Part shown: positions 14,803 to 21,806 of the stretch, in pieces
How positions within the stretch are numbered: the first letter of the stretch is position 1
Layout of the letters: every line of letters starts with the position of its first letter
Assembly (NCBI GenBank): GCA_003554685.1
Contig: PWHA01000199.1
Location: 1-25,620 of the forward strand
Reading direction: 5' to 3'
Origin: Halanaerobiaceae bacterium
GTDB taxonomy: Bacteria > Bacillota > Halanaerobiia > Halanaerobiales > Halarsenatibacteraceae
DNA: 25,620 nucleotides
The notes under the pieces: generated by a model
Database searches by the model: none
Seen by the model: only the letters and a program-made list of their open reading frames with translations
Told to the model about the DNA's origin: nothing
Program-made: the position numbers and the translations under genes

Positions 14803-15591
14803 ATGAAATTAGGTGTAATTGGACTGGGTAAAATGGGAACAGCATTGGTTGAAGGAGTTCTCAAGTCCGAAGTGTATCAACAGGAGGACATTATTGGCAG
14901 TGATATTGTTAAAAAAGAGGTAGCCGGAATTGCCATCTATCAGGACAATCAGGTCTGCAGCAGAGAGGCTGAGACTGTCATTCTGGCTGTCAAACCTCAG
15001 ATTATAGATCGGGTGCTGGAAAAAATTAAAGATTCTGTCCGCGACAAGCTGGTAATCTCAATTGCCGCCGGCATCAGTATTTCTCATCTCAAACAGAAGC
15101 TGCCTTCCTCCACCCGAATTGTCAGGGTAATGCCCAATGCCCCGGCTGTCATCAATCAGGGAATATCAGCCTATGCCTGCGGTACCAGGGTAACTCCTGA
15201 GGATAAAGAACTGGTGGATAAGCTCTTCTCTGGAATTGGTGAGGTCTTTGAAGTAGAAGAATCGCTCATGAATGCCATCACCGGACTCAGCGGTAGTGGC
15301 CCGGCCTTCCTCTATACCATTATGGAAGCCCTGGCCGATGGGGGAGTGGCTGCCGGGCTCTCCCGGGAGGATGCTATCCGTTTATCAGCTCTTACCATGC
15401 GGGGAGCGGCCAGCATGGTGCTGGAAACCAATGAACATCCCGGCCGCCTGAAGGATATGGTCACCTCTCCCGGTGGAACTGCCATTGCCGGCATTGAGGT
15501 TATGGAGCGCCGCGGGATGCGGGGAATTATGATGGAAACTATCAGGGAAGCAGTTTTAAAATCCCGGGAACTGGACCAGACCATTAACTAA
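14803..15591 (+). CDS. proC: Pyrroline-5-carboxylate reductase
   Basis: 262 residues, the usual ProC size. It reduces 1-pyrroline-5-carboxylate to L-proline with NAD(P)H in the cytoplasm. The N-terminal Rossmann motif is VIGLGKMG (5-12), VMPNAPA (109-115) is conserved, and the ProC signature runs from GLSGSGPAFLYTIMEALADG (161-180) to HPGRLKDMVTSPGGTAIAGI (212-231). A G-rich ribosome binding site precedes the ATG. Expression is governed by the T-box leader, so it responds to charging of tRNA-Pro. The next gene makes its substrate from ornithine, so the two form a proline route that does not need ProA/ProB. Confidence 0.97.
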   Translation: MKLGVIGLGKMGTALVEGVLKSEVYQQEDIIGSDIVKKEVAGIAIYQDNQVCSREAETVILAVKPQIIDRVLEKIKDSVRDKLVISIAAGISISHLKQKLPSSTRIVRVMPNAPAVINQGISAYACGTRVTPEDKELVDKLFSGIGEVFEVEESLMNAITGLSGSGPAFLYTIMEALADGGVAAGLSREDAIRLSALTMRGAASMVLETNEHPGRLKDMVTSPGGTAIAGIEVMERRGMRGIMMETIREAVLKSRELDQTIN

Positions 15592-15789
15592 CTTTTACAG
15601 GCCATTAACTAACTGATAAATGTAAATCAAATATAAACCTGTATACCTTTAAATCTCAGGTCCTGGTTAATCCTGTTAAACAAACTCAGGAATTTGACAG
15701 ACAAAAGAAGAGAGTTGAAAAAAATAAAACTTTAAATTAAAGAAACAAAGAATTTAAAAAACAAAAACTCAAGAGAAAGAGGTAATTAC
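15592..15789. other. Spacer between proC and the aminotransferase gene
   Basis: CCATTAACTAACT occurs twice (15581-15593, spanning the proC stop codon, and 15602-15614). A TTGACA at 15694-15699 has no clear -10 partner. There is no terminator, so read-through from proC is likely. Confidence 0.35.
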
Positions 15790-17058
15790 ATGAGCCAGAA
15801 AAAAAACAGCCAGAGCAGCCAGAACAGCAAAAACCCTCAAAATTCCGATAAAAATAACGAGAAAACCAGAAGTGAAGAACTGATGGAGCTGACGGACAGA
15901 TATGGTGCACGAAACTATAACCCCTTACCGATTGTCATTTCCCGGGCTGAGGGTATCTGGGTGGAGGATCCTGAAGGAAACCGCTATCAGGATATGCTCA
16001 GTGCCTATTCCGCTGTCAGCCACGGCCACTGCCATCCCGAGGTGGTAAAAGCCCTTAAAGAACAGGCCGACAGGGTCACCCTGACCTCCCGGGCCTTTCG
16101 CAATGATCAGCTGGGGCTTTTCTATCAAAAGGTGGCTGAAGTCACCGGCAAGGAAAAGGTTCTGCCGATGAATGCCGGCACCGAAGCCGTGGAGACAGCT
16201 CTTAAAGCTGCCCGCCGCTGGGCCTACTTTGAAAAGAGTGTTCCCGAAGATAAAGCAGAAATTATCACCTGTCAGGGCAACTTTCACGGCCGGACCATAA
16301 CTGTGATTTCCTTTAGTTCCACCCCCGGATATCTCAAAGGTTACAGCCCCTATACCCCGGGCTTTAAAATAATCCCCTTTGGTGATGCCGCAGCCCTAGA
16401 GGAAGCTATCACCCCGAATACTGCAGCTTTTCTGGTTGAGCCTATCCAGGGTGAGGGCGGAATTAACATACCACCCGAGGGGTATCTCAGAGAAACCTAT
16501 GATATCTGTCAGAAGAATAATGTGCTCTTTATGGCCGATGAGATCCAGACCGGCCTGGGCCGGACCGGTCAGCTCTTTGCCTGTGACTGGGAAGAGGTGG
16601 TGCCTGATGTTTATATTCTGGGCAAAGCTCTCAGCGCCGGACTATACCCGGTTTCAGCCATAGCCGCAGACAGAGAAATAATGGATGTCTTTGACCCCGG
16701 CTCGCACGGCTCCACCTTTGGCGGCAATCCACTGGGGGCGGCAGTAGCCAGGCGGGCTCTTGAAGTAATTGAAGAAGAGAATTTTGTCGCGAGATCCCGG
16801 GAACTGGGAGAATATCTTCTGGATGAATTGAAAAAAATTGAAAACCCGATCATAGAAGATGTCAGGGGACGGGGCCTCTTTGTCGGGATTGAACTGGATC
16901 AGCCTGCCCGTCCTTATGCTGAAAAACTACAGGAAGAGGGTATTCTGGTAAAGGAAACCCATGAAACTGTACTGCGTTTTGCTCCTCCCCTGATAATAAC
17001 CCGGGATGAACTGGACTGGGCAATTGAGCGGGTCTTTAAAGTCCTGCATCTCGGCTAA
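15790..17058 (+). CDS. rocD: Ornithine aminotransferase (class III PLP aminotransferase)
   Basis: 422 residues. It converts ornithine + 2-oxoglutarate to glutamate semialdehyde, which cyclises to pyrroline-5-carboxylate, the ProC substrate. The core begins near residue 32 (TDRYGARNYNPLPIVISRAEG), typical of RocD. NAGTEAVETALKAAR (128-142), NFHGRT, EPIQGEGG, the cofactor Asp in MADEIQTGLGRTG (250) and the PLP-binding Lys279 in ILGKALSAGLYP are all present. Residues 1-30 are an unusual Ser/Asn/Gln/Lys-rich extension (MSQKKNSQSSQNSKNPQNSD) of no known function; a later start would drop it, but no internal ATG/GTG/TTG with a ribosome binding site lies before the core. AGAAAGAGG precedes the ATG. 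Other class III enzymes (acetylornithine aminotransferase) are less likely given the proC context. Confidence 0.9.
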   Translation: MSQKKNSQSSQNSKNPQNSDKNNEKTRSEELMELTDRYGARNYNPLPIVISRAEGIWVEDPEGNRYQDMLSAYSAVSHGHCHPEVVKALKEQADRVTLTSRAFRNDQLGLFYQKVAEVTGKEKVLPMNAGTEAVETALKAARRWAYFEKSVPEDKAEIITCQGNFHGRTITVISFSSTPGYLKGYSPYTPGFKIIPFGDAAALEEAITPNTAAFLVEPIQGEGGINIPPEGYLRETYDICQKNNVLFMADEIQTGLGRTGQLFACDWEEVVPDVYILGKALSAGLYPVSAIAADREIMDVFDPGSHGSTFGGNPLGAAVARRALEVIEEENFVARSRELGEYLLDELKKIENPIIEDVRGRGLFVGIELDQPARPYAEKLQEEGILVKETHETVLRFAPPLIITRDELDWAIERVFKVLHLG

Positions 17059-17144
17059 AAAATATTTCCGCTGCCTGACTGAATTAACCATATTTTAGTT
17101 AAATATCAGCCGGAAATTTGAGTTTTTCCCGGCAAAGCAGGAAT

Positions 17145-17174
17145 TTGCTATCTGAAGCTAGTATATGGTATAAT
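17145..17174 (+). promoter_or_regulatory. Candidate promoter for the HhH-fusion gene
   Basis: TTGCTA (17145-17150), an 18-base spacer, TATAAT (17169-17174), about 110 bases before the start codon. Confidence 0.45.
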
Positions 17175-17282
17175 AAGCTTAACATGTTAAATATCTAAAG
17201 TAAAGCAGCTAAATTTTATCTCAGCTTTGCCGGGTTCAAATTGCTGAATTTGCCTGCCTCTATTTTATATGGGGGTAATAAT

Positions 17283-17738
17283 ATGGTTGATATAAATACT
17301 GCAGAAATTGATGATTTATTGAAGGTTAAAAGTATTGGACGGGTAACAGCGGAAAACATTCTGGAATACCGCAGAAAACAGGGCGGGTTTTCCAGTCTGG
17401 AAGAACTGAAAAATGTTGCCGGAATCGGCAGCAAAAAATTGCAGGATCTCAAACCACAGCTAACTGTAGAGGGGGTAATCGAAATCAAAAAGATTACCGT
17501 CGAATTAAATCCAGCTGAATATGATCTTGAGCAGCCTGAAGAAGTTCATCTGGTAGGTTCCATGAATAACTGGAATCCTGCTGATAAAAGCTATCCTCTC
17601 CAGAAGGGAAAGGATGGTGTCTGGAGAAATACATTTAAGTTCAAGAAGGGAACAGAGTATAAAATCATGTATGATTCTTCCAGCTGGGAAGAAGAAAAGC
17701 ATGTTGGATATTATGGCAAAAATTTTGTAGTGGAATAG
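17283..17738 (+). CDS. Helix-hairpin-helix (ComEA-like) domain fused to a glycogen-binding-like E-set domain
   Basis: The start is the ATG at 17283, 7 bases after GGGGG; an upstream in-frame TTG at 17241 has no binding site. The product is 151 residues with no signal peptide, so cytoplasmic. Residues 2-60 are a double HhH unit (VDINTAEIDDLLKVKSIGRV, then GGFSSLEELKNVAGIGSKKL), as in the DNA-binding end of ComEA. Residues 69-150 resemble an AMPK/CBM48-type early-set domain: VHLVGSMNNWNP (88-99), GVWRNTFKFKKGTEYKIMYD (112-131) and a terminal YYGKNFVVE. CBM48/AMPK domains normally bind glycogen or starch; here the sugar-binding Trp positions W97 and W114 are at least partly kept. The combination is unusual and I know of no assigned function. 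Confidence 0.75.
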   Translation: MVDINTAEIDDLLKVKSIGRVTAENILEYRRKQGGFSSLEELKNVAGIGSKKLQDLKPQLTVEGVIEIKKITVELNPAEYDLEQPEEVHLVGSMNNWNPADKSYPLQKGKDGVWRNTFKFKKGTEYKIMYDSSSWEEEKHVGYYGKNFVVE

Positions 17739-17906
17739 AATCTGTGTTGGTTTTATCCTTTTATCATCAGCAGGCCGGGATGCTCATCAGCAGACTAGCA
17801 GGCAGAGCAGACAAGCTGGTTCCTTTGAACCCGGCAGTTTTAAGGCATCCAGGTGTGAGTAAACTGCTGCTGATGAAAAAACTGCAGGAAAGGAGGTTGG
17901 CTTATA
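17739..17906 (+). promoter_or_regulatory. Structured leader with repeats before a small gene
   Basis: TCATCAGCAG occurs twice in direct orientation (17764-17773 and 17784-17793) and once inverted as CTGCTGATGA (17867-17876), so two alternative 10-bp helices are possible. Between them lies a GGTTC-CTTT-GAACC hairpin (17818-17831). The last repeat lies just before the AGGAGG (17891-17896) of the 44-aa gene. A structured 5' leader RNA is suggested; no known family matched. Confidence 0.4.
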
Positions 17907-18041
17907 TTGGATAAGCGTAGCTTGAGTAGTGAGCAGCTGGAAGAACAGAACAGGGCTGCCCTGATTGCTGAAGATGAGAACAGAATAATTGAGGAAAAAA
18001 TCAGGCAGTCATTCCGCAGAGCCCGTAGAGTTTTTAGATAA
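17907..18041 (+). CDS. Small charged protein (44 aa)
   Basis: A TTG start sits 10 bases after a perfect AGGAGG (17891-17896). The product has 44 residues, begins MDKRSLSSEQLEEQ and ends in an Arg-rich FRRARRVFR tail. It is predicted helical, acidic in the middle and strongly basic at the end, without a signal peptide. I do not recognise it. The good ribosome binding site and structured leader argue that it is real. Confidence 0.5.
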   Translation: MDKRSLSSEQLEEQNRAALIAEDENRIIEEKIRQSFRRARRVFR

Positions 18042-18176
18042 GAACAGCTAAGGAATTTAAGGAACTGCTAAACGGCTGAAAATCTTTACCGGAAATTAGC
18101 TTTATAAAATTTTTTTCTGCGGAAGTTAATTTAGCCTGACTGGATTAATTAAGCTTTACCAGGTTAAATCTATCGA

Positions 18177-18210
18177 GCATCCGGCTTACTGCCGGATGTT
18201 CTTTATGTTT
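18177..18210 (+). terminator. Probable terminator after the 44-aa gene
   Basis: CATCCGGC (18178-18185) pairs with GCCGGATG (18191-18198) around TTACT, followed by TTCTTTATGTTT. The T tract is interrupted. Confidence 0.55.
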
Positions 18211-18405
18211 GGACCTCCCTGCCTGGGACATCCGAATACCTGTATATTTTATTATGTTTTATTATGAAGTCCCTTTAGCTTCGCTGGCTAACAAATTGAA
18301 TAAAACTGGCATAATAACAAATATATTTCAGTTTCAGGGCAGGAAATTTTCTTTCAATATTGAATTTAATAATATATAAGAATTATTTTAACTGGAGGGA
18401 TAGCA
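18211..18405. other. Spacer upstream of the Cys4 protein-hfq pair
   Basis: No gene is seen. TTGAAT at 18296-18301 and CATAAT at 18310-18315 are too close together to form one promoter. A small hairpin TTAGC/GCTAA (18276-18292) is present. Confidence 0.25.
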
Positions 18406-18576
18406 ATGAATGGCTCCAAATACCGCGTTCCTGCTCAGGATAACCGGGAAGTTGTCACTTTAAAGAAGTTCTGCAGTGACTGCAGGGAAGACCCGGAAAA
18501 TTGCGAAATGGAACCTTCCAGCTGCCTTGAAGAAGCCAGTATTTATCGAAAATTTGCCAGAATTAAAAAGGAATAA
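18406..18576 (+). CDS. Small four-cysteine, probably zinc-binding protein (56 aa)
   Basis: An ATG start follows a good GGAGG. The product has 56 residues and starts MNGSKYRVPAQDNREVVTLK. Its four Cys at 23, 26, 33 and 40 (C-x2-C-x6-C-x6-C) suggest a single metal site, most likely zinc, in the segment FCSDCREDPENCEMEPSSC. There is no signal peptide and I do not recognise a family. The divergent hfq gene starts 33 bases after its stop, so the two are probably co-transcribed. Confidence 0.6.
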   Translation: MNGSKYRVPAQDNREVVTLKKFCSDCREDPENCEMEPSSCLEEASIYRKFARIKKE

Positions 18577-18609
18577 ATATAAAACCAGGATATCCAGGAG
18601 GTAATAACT

Positions 18610-18798
18610 TTGGAGAATGAACAGGACAGGCTGTTGAAGGAAGCTAAGGAAGAAGACAGGCGGGTAAAAATTTATCTGGTAAACGGCATGCAGCTGGCAG
18701 GTAAAATCTCTTCCTTTAGCCGCTTTGTGGTAGTAATCGATATTAAAGGCGAGCAAAATATGATTTACAAGCACGCAATTTCCACTATAGTTTTTTAA
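18610..18798 (+). CDS. hfq: Hfq-like RNA chaperone (divergent, 62 aa)
   Basis: A TTG start sits 7 bases after AGGAGGT. The Sm fold is clear: QDRLL (5-9) in the N-terminal helix, KIYLVNGMQLAGKISSFSRF (20-39) as Sm1, and IYKHAISTI (52-60) as the Hfq-specific Sm2 with the YKHA motif. Hfq hexamers bind sRNAs and mRNA U- and A-rich tracts. At 62 residues it is shorter than most, stopping right after the core. The usual FDNF of Sm1 is FSRF, so the rim and proximal-face chemistry may differ. It is not beside miaA, the usual neighbour, but follows a Cys4 mini-protein. It could be the sole Hfq of a Halanaerobiales-type genome or a second paralogue. Confidence 0.85.
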   Translation: MENEQDRLLKEAKEEDRRVKIYLVNGMQLAGKISSFSRFVVVIDIKGEQNMIYKHAISTIVF

Positions 18799-19117
18799 CA
18801 AATCTTTTATCACTACTTCTATCTGTTAATATATCTGTTAATAAGTATATTACTGCCCCGTTATTTACCCTTAATCTTTGTTATTCAAACTTAATTCCTG
18901 TTATTTAGCCCTGGTTAATCAGTAATTGCAAAACTATTTCTCTCACACCAATCCAGAACTCCTATCCAGAGTCATTAATTATCTATCTAATACCCTATTC
19001 AGCCTCTTTTACAGGCTTTTGATAAGCAATATTAAAGGCAACTCATCAACCAAAAGTTTCCTGAAAAATAATATCTGATCAATCCGGCCCCGAATTTTTG
19101 GGGCCTTTTATTTTTTT
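18799..19117 (+). ncRNA. Long 3' region of hfq or possible sRNA ending in a strong terminator
   Basis: There is no open frame of note on either strand for about 290 bases after hfq. The plus strand is pyrimidine-rich with recurrent TGTTAAT/GTTATT motifs, then GGCCCC (19086-19091)/GGGGCC (19100-19105) with the T-rich tract TTTTATTTTTTT. The terminator is certain. Whether it ends the hfq transcript or an independent small RNA cannot be read from the sequence; no clear promoter was found inside. Confidence 0.3.
19086..19117 (+). terminator. Rho-independent terminator
   Basis: GGCCCC and GGGGCC around GAATTTTT, followed by TTTTATTTTTTT. Confidence 0.85.
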
Positions 19118-19170
19118 ATTTGTTATTTTCCCATGTATTTCCCTGTGTATTTTTTCGATTCTAGCTTTAT

Positions 19171-19199
19171 TTGGATTAAAAATAAATATATAGTATAAT
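19171..19199 (+). promoter_or_regulatory. Promoter of the aldolase gene
   Basis: TTGGAT (19171-19176), 17 bases, TATAAT (19194-19199). Transcription would start near 19206, giving a leader of about 260 bases before the start codon. Confidence 0.65.
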
Positions 19200-19205
19200 A
19201 AAAAC

Positions 19206-19468
19206 AGGTAATGGATACCAGCAACTTATGCTGACAGCTGAACGGTTGATATTTTTGCAAAACTTTATCCCGGCAATTGCTGGCACAGGTGGAGTAAATA
19301 CCTTTAACAAAGAAAATATAATATGAAAATATAATACTAAGAGCCTTAAGAACCTATACCTTAAGAGCCTATATTTAAAGGGCAAAAAGAGAAACATTAA
19401 CAAATCTAAAGCAGTTAAGTAATCGTAAGCGTCAAATTATTACCAGTAAACCAAAAGGGGGATTTAAA
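19206..19468 (+). promoter_or_regulatory. Long aldolase leader with tandem repeat and near-palindrome
   Basis: No gene is seen in this leader. It contains a near-palindrome CCGGCAATTGCTGG (19270-19283) and two adjacent 15-bp copies of CCTTAAGARCCTATA (19344-19358 and 19359-19373, one mismatch). Both are possible regulator sites. GGGGG lies 8 bases before the ATG. Confidence 0.4.
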
Positions 19469-20521
19469 ATGACTGAAAAAATTGAGAAACTTCTGGGTTC
19501 TGAAGCTGATTATCTCTTAAATCACCGCAGTGAAACCATCCCGGCAGAAAAACTGCATCATCCTGGCCCTGACATAGTGGACCGAATCTATGCTCCCATG
19601 GACAGGTCGGCTCCCGTACTTCGAAATCTTCAGCTGATCTTAAATTCCGGCCGGCTGGCCGGCACCGGTTATATCAATATCCTGCCGGTGGATCAGGGTA
19701 TTGAGCATTCTGCTGGAGCATCCTTTGCTCCCAATCCCGCCTATTTTGACCCGGAAAATATTGTTAAACTCGGGATTGAGGGGGGCTGTAATGCCGTTGC
19801 CTCAACTCTGGGAGTGCTGGGCAGCGTTTCCCGCAAGTATGCTCACAAAATACCCTTTATTGTCAAGCTTAACCACAATGAGCTTCTGAGTTATCCCAAA
19901 AAATATGACCAGATCTTTTTCTCCAGCGTGGAGCAGGCCTTTAATCTCGGAGCAGTGGGAGTGGGTGCCACTATCTATTATGGCTCTCAGGAGAGCAACC
20001 GCCAGATTCAGGAGGTTGCAGAAGCCTTTGAGTATGCTCACTCTCTGGGAATGGTCACCATTCTCTGGGCCTATCTCAGAAATCCTGAATTTAAAACCGA
20101 TCAGGATGATTACCATACTGCTGCTGACCTGACCGGTCAGGCCAACCACCTGGCCTCCACCATCGAAGCTGATATAGTCAAGCAGAAGCAGCCGGAAACC
20201 AATGACGGTTATCGTAATATTGGTTTTGGCCGTACCGATGACAGGGTTTACAGCGATCTGACCTCCGACCATCCCATTGATTTAACCCGCTATCAGGTGG
20301 CCAACTGCTATATGGGACGGATCGGTTTGATTAATTCCGGCGGCGCTTCCGGAGAAAATGATCTCCAGCAGGTTGTCAGAACCGCAGTCATCAACAAGCG
20401 GGCCGGAGGTATGGGGCTTATAACCGGCCGCAAGGCTTTCCAGAAGCCCATGGAAGACGGTATCGAAATCCTGCATACCCTGCAGGATGTCTACCTTGAT
20501 GATAGCATTGACCTGGCTTAA
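19469..20521 (+). CDS. fbaB: Class I fructose-bisphosphate aldolase (DhnA/FbaB type)
   Basis: 350 residues, the same as E. coli FbaB as I recall. It cleaves fructose-1,6-bisphosphate to dihydroxyacetone phosphate and glyceraldehyde-3-phosphate through a Schiff base, in cytoplasmic glycolysis/gluconeogenesis. INILPVDQGIEHSAG (69-83) is the phosphate/substrate strand of the family; Lys238 in EADIVKQKQP is the expected Schiff-base Lys; GLINSGGASGENDL (286-299) and GGMGLITGRKAFQKP (313-327) form the C-terminal phosphate site. It is a single-gene unit with its own promoter, long leader and terminator. Confidence 0.95.
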   Translation: MTEKIEKLLGSEADYLLNHRSETIPAEKLHHPGPDIVDRIYAPMDRSAPVLRNLQLILNSGRLAGTGYINILPVDQGIEHSAGASFAPNPAYFDPENIVKLGIEGGCNAVASTLGVLGSVSRKYAHKIPFIVKLNHNELLSYPKKYDQIFFSSVEQAFNLGAVGVGATIYYGSQESNRQIQEVAEAFEYAHSLGMVTILWAYLRNPEFKTDQDDYHTAADLTGQANHLASTIEADIVKQKQPETNDGYRNIGFGRTDDRVYSDLTSDHPIDLTRYQVANCYMGRIGLINSGGASGENDLQQVVRTAVINKRAGGMGLITGRKAFQKPMEDGIEILHTLQDVYLDDSIDLA

Positions 20522-20595
20522 ATAAAAAACTGCACTTAAATAATTAAACTGCAGACAGCACCGCGATATCTTAAGACAGTATCGCACTAAGCAGA

Positions 20596-20654
20596 CTCCC
20601 GGCCTGGATGAATCTCTTTCTCTTAAATTACAGGCCGGGAGATTTAATTTTTTC
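20596..20654 (+). terminator. Terminator of the aldolase gene
   Basis: An 11-bp perfect stem CTCCCGGCCTG (20596-20606) / CAGGCCGGGAG (20631-20641) with a 24-base loop, then ATTTAATTTTTT. Confidence 0.8.
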
Positions 20655-20662
20655 CAAAAACA

Positions 20663-20691
20663 TTGTAATCATAAGCTTTTAACGGTATAAT
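20663..20691 (+). promoter_or_regulatory. Promoter of the thioredoxin-like/DUF3786 unit
   Basis: TTGTAA (20663-20668), 17 bases, TATAAT (20686-20691). Confidence 0.6.
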
Positions 20692-20728
20692 AATTATAAT
20701 CAATAAAATAATTAAAGAAAATAAAGGA

Positions 20729-20812
20729 ATGGAATCGGACATTTGTCTTAAATGCAAAGAATTAAAAAATTATTATTTCCGAGTGGAGAAAAATTTACTG
20801 GCTTTTTGCTGA
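20729..20812 (+). CDS. Possible 27-aa leader peptide with a CxxC motif
   Basis: ATG at 20729 after AAAGGA opens 27 codons (MESDICLKCKELKNYYFRVE, ending LLAFC) and stops 19 bases before the thioredoxin-like start codon. It carries CLKC, the same four residues as the active site of the downstream protein. It may be a leader peptide or chance. Confidence 0.3.
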   Translation: MESDICLKCKELKNYYFRVEKNLLAFC

Positions 20813-20831
20813 TTTCCCGGGAGGCAAAAAA

Positions 20832-21089
20832 ATGAAATTTAAAGTTTATGGTGGCGGCTGTTTGAAATGCGATAAAACAATTAAACGCATGAACAAAGTT
20901 CTGCAGGAAGAGGGCAGTCAGGCTGAAGTTCAGCATATCACTGATCTTGATAAAATAGCCAGCCTGGGAGTTTTGCTGACCCCGGCCGTCTATCTTGATG
21001 ATGAACTGATTCACCAGGGAAGGGTCCCCCGTGAGAGTGAAATTAGAGAATGGCTGAAAAAGGGTGCTTTGAAAAAGGGTGCTTACTAA
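20832..21089 (+). CDS. Small thioredoxin-fold CxxC redox protein
   Basis: 85 residues with GGGAGG before the ATG. The start MKFKVYGGGCLKC puts the redox pair at Cys10 and Cys13 just after the first strand, as in the 'redox-active disulfide protein 2'/thioredoxin_3 family (about 78 aa). LLTPAVYLDDELIHQGRVP (48-66) contains the cis-Pro (TPA) of the thioredoxin fold. It is cytoplasmic and its partner is unknown. The C-terminus LKKGALKKGAY arises from an exact 15-bp tandem duplication. The following DUF3786 gene starts 3 bases after the stop, so they are co-translated. Confidence 0.88.
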   Translation: MKFKVYGGGCLKCDKTIKRMNKVLQEEGSQAEVQHITDLDKIASLGVLLTPAVYLDDELIHQGRVPRESEIREWLKKGALKKGAY

Positions 21090-21091
21090 AA

Positions 21092-21730
21092 ATGTCTTTA
21101 AGCTACAACAGGAGAGACCCGGCTGCCGAAAATCCTGCCCTGACAAAGGCCAGACAGGACCTTAAAAATATGGATCCCGATTTCATTGTTCAGAGAGCAG
21201 GCTTAAACTACAATCAGGATAAGCAGCTGTTTTATCTGACAGCCTTCACCAACCAATATCAGGTCAGCCATCCCGGCGGGGAGATTTCCCGGCTGAACTC
21301 CAGTGATGAACCCCCGGTGGGTTTAAAAATTGTTCTACTCCATTTTCTTCTCCAGGGAAATAATTTCCCCCTCCGCAGCCGGGATATTTCCTTTCAGGAA
21401 ATACCCGATGCTGGACCCTATGCCGGTCCTTTCAAACGCCAGGCTATTCAACCCCTGGTTGAAAAATTTGGCCGCAACCCGGAACTACTAAAAAAATCCG
21501 CCCGAAAACTTAAGGCCAGCTTTATTGAAAAAAGCGATCTCGGTTTTACCCTGGAAGCCCTTCCCACTGTGCCGCTTACCTATCTGGTCTGGTTTGGAGA
21601 TGATGAGCTGAAAGGAGGAGCCAGTCTGGTTTTTGATTATTCCGTTATTACCAAGCTTCCCACGGAGGATATCTCTTTTCTGGGTGAATATTCAACCGAA
21701 CTTCTCCTGAAATTTGCTGCTAATTCCTGA
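21092..21730 (+). CDS. DUF3786 family protein
   Basis: The ATG at 21092, right after the thioredoxin-like stop, is preferred. An upstream in-frame ATG at 21050 would overlap that gene by 40 bases and adds a GCFEKGC segment translated out of frame from its tandem repeat. The product has 212 residues, starting MSLSYNRRDP. The DUF3786 pattern is visible: FIVQRAGLNYNQ, an IVLLHFLLQGNN helix, ISFQEIPDAGPYAGPFKRQ, then LPTVPLTYLVWFGDDEL and LVFDYSVITKLPTEDI. The family occurs in anaerobes, often near corrinoid, metal or redox genes, and has no established biochemical role. Pairing with a CxxC protein suggests a redox or metal-linked task. Confidence 0.8.
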   Translation: MSLSYNRRDPAAENPALTKARQDLKNMDPDFIVQRAGLNYNQDKQLFYLTAFTNQYQVSHPGGEISRLNSSDEPPVGLKIVLLHFLLQGNNFPLRSRDISFQEIPDAGPYAGPFKRQAIQPLVEKFGRNPELLKKSARKLKASFIEKSDLGFTLEALPTVPLTYLVWFGDDELKGGASLVFDYSVITKLPTEDISFLGEYSTELLLKFAANS

Positions 21731-21806
21731 TATCAGGCAGGAATCTGCAGCTTCAATCTCAAATATAATATTATCACAATTAAACTCAAACAAAGCAGGT
21801 GAGAAA

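Noticed and set aside
15925..16287. 120-codon minus-strand frame
   Set aside because: Antisense shadow within the aminotransferase gene.
19802..20272. 156-codon minus-strand frame
   Set aside because: It lies entirely antisense to the strongly conserved aldolase gene, has no ribosome binding site and no recognisable motif.
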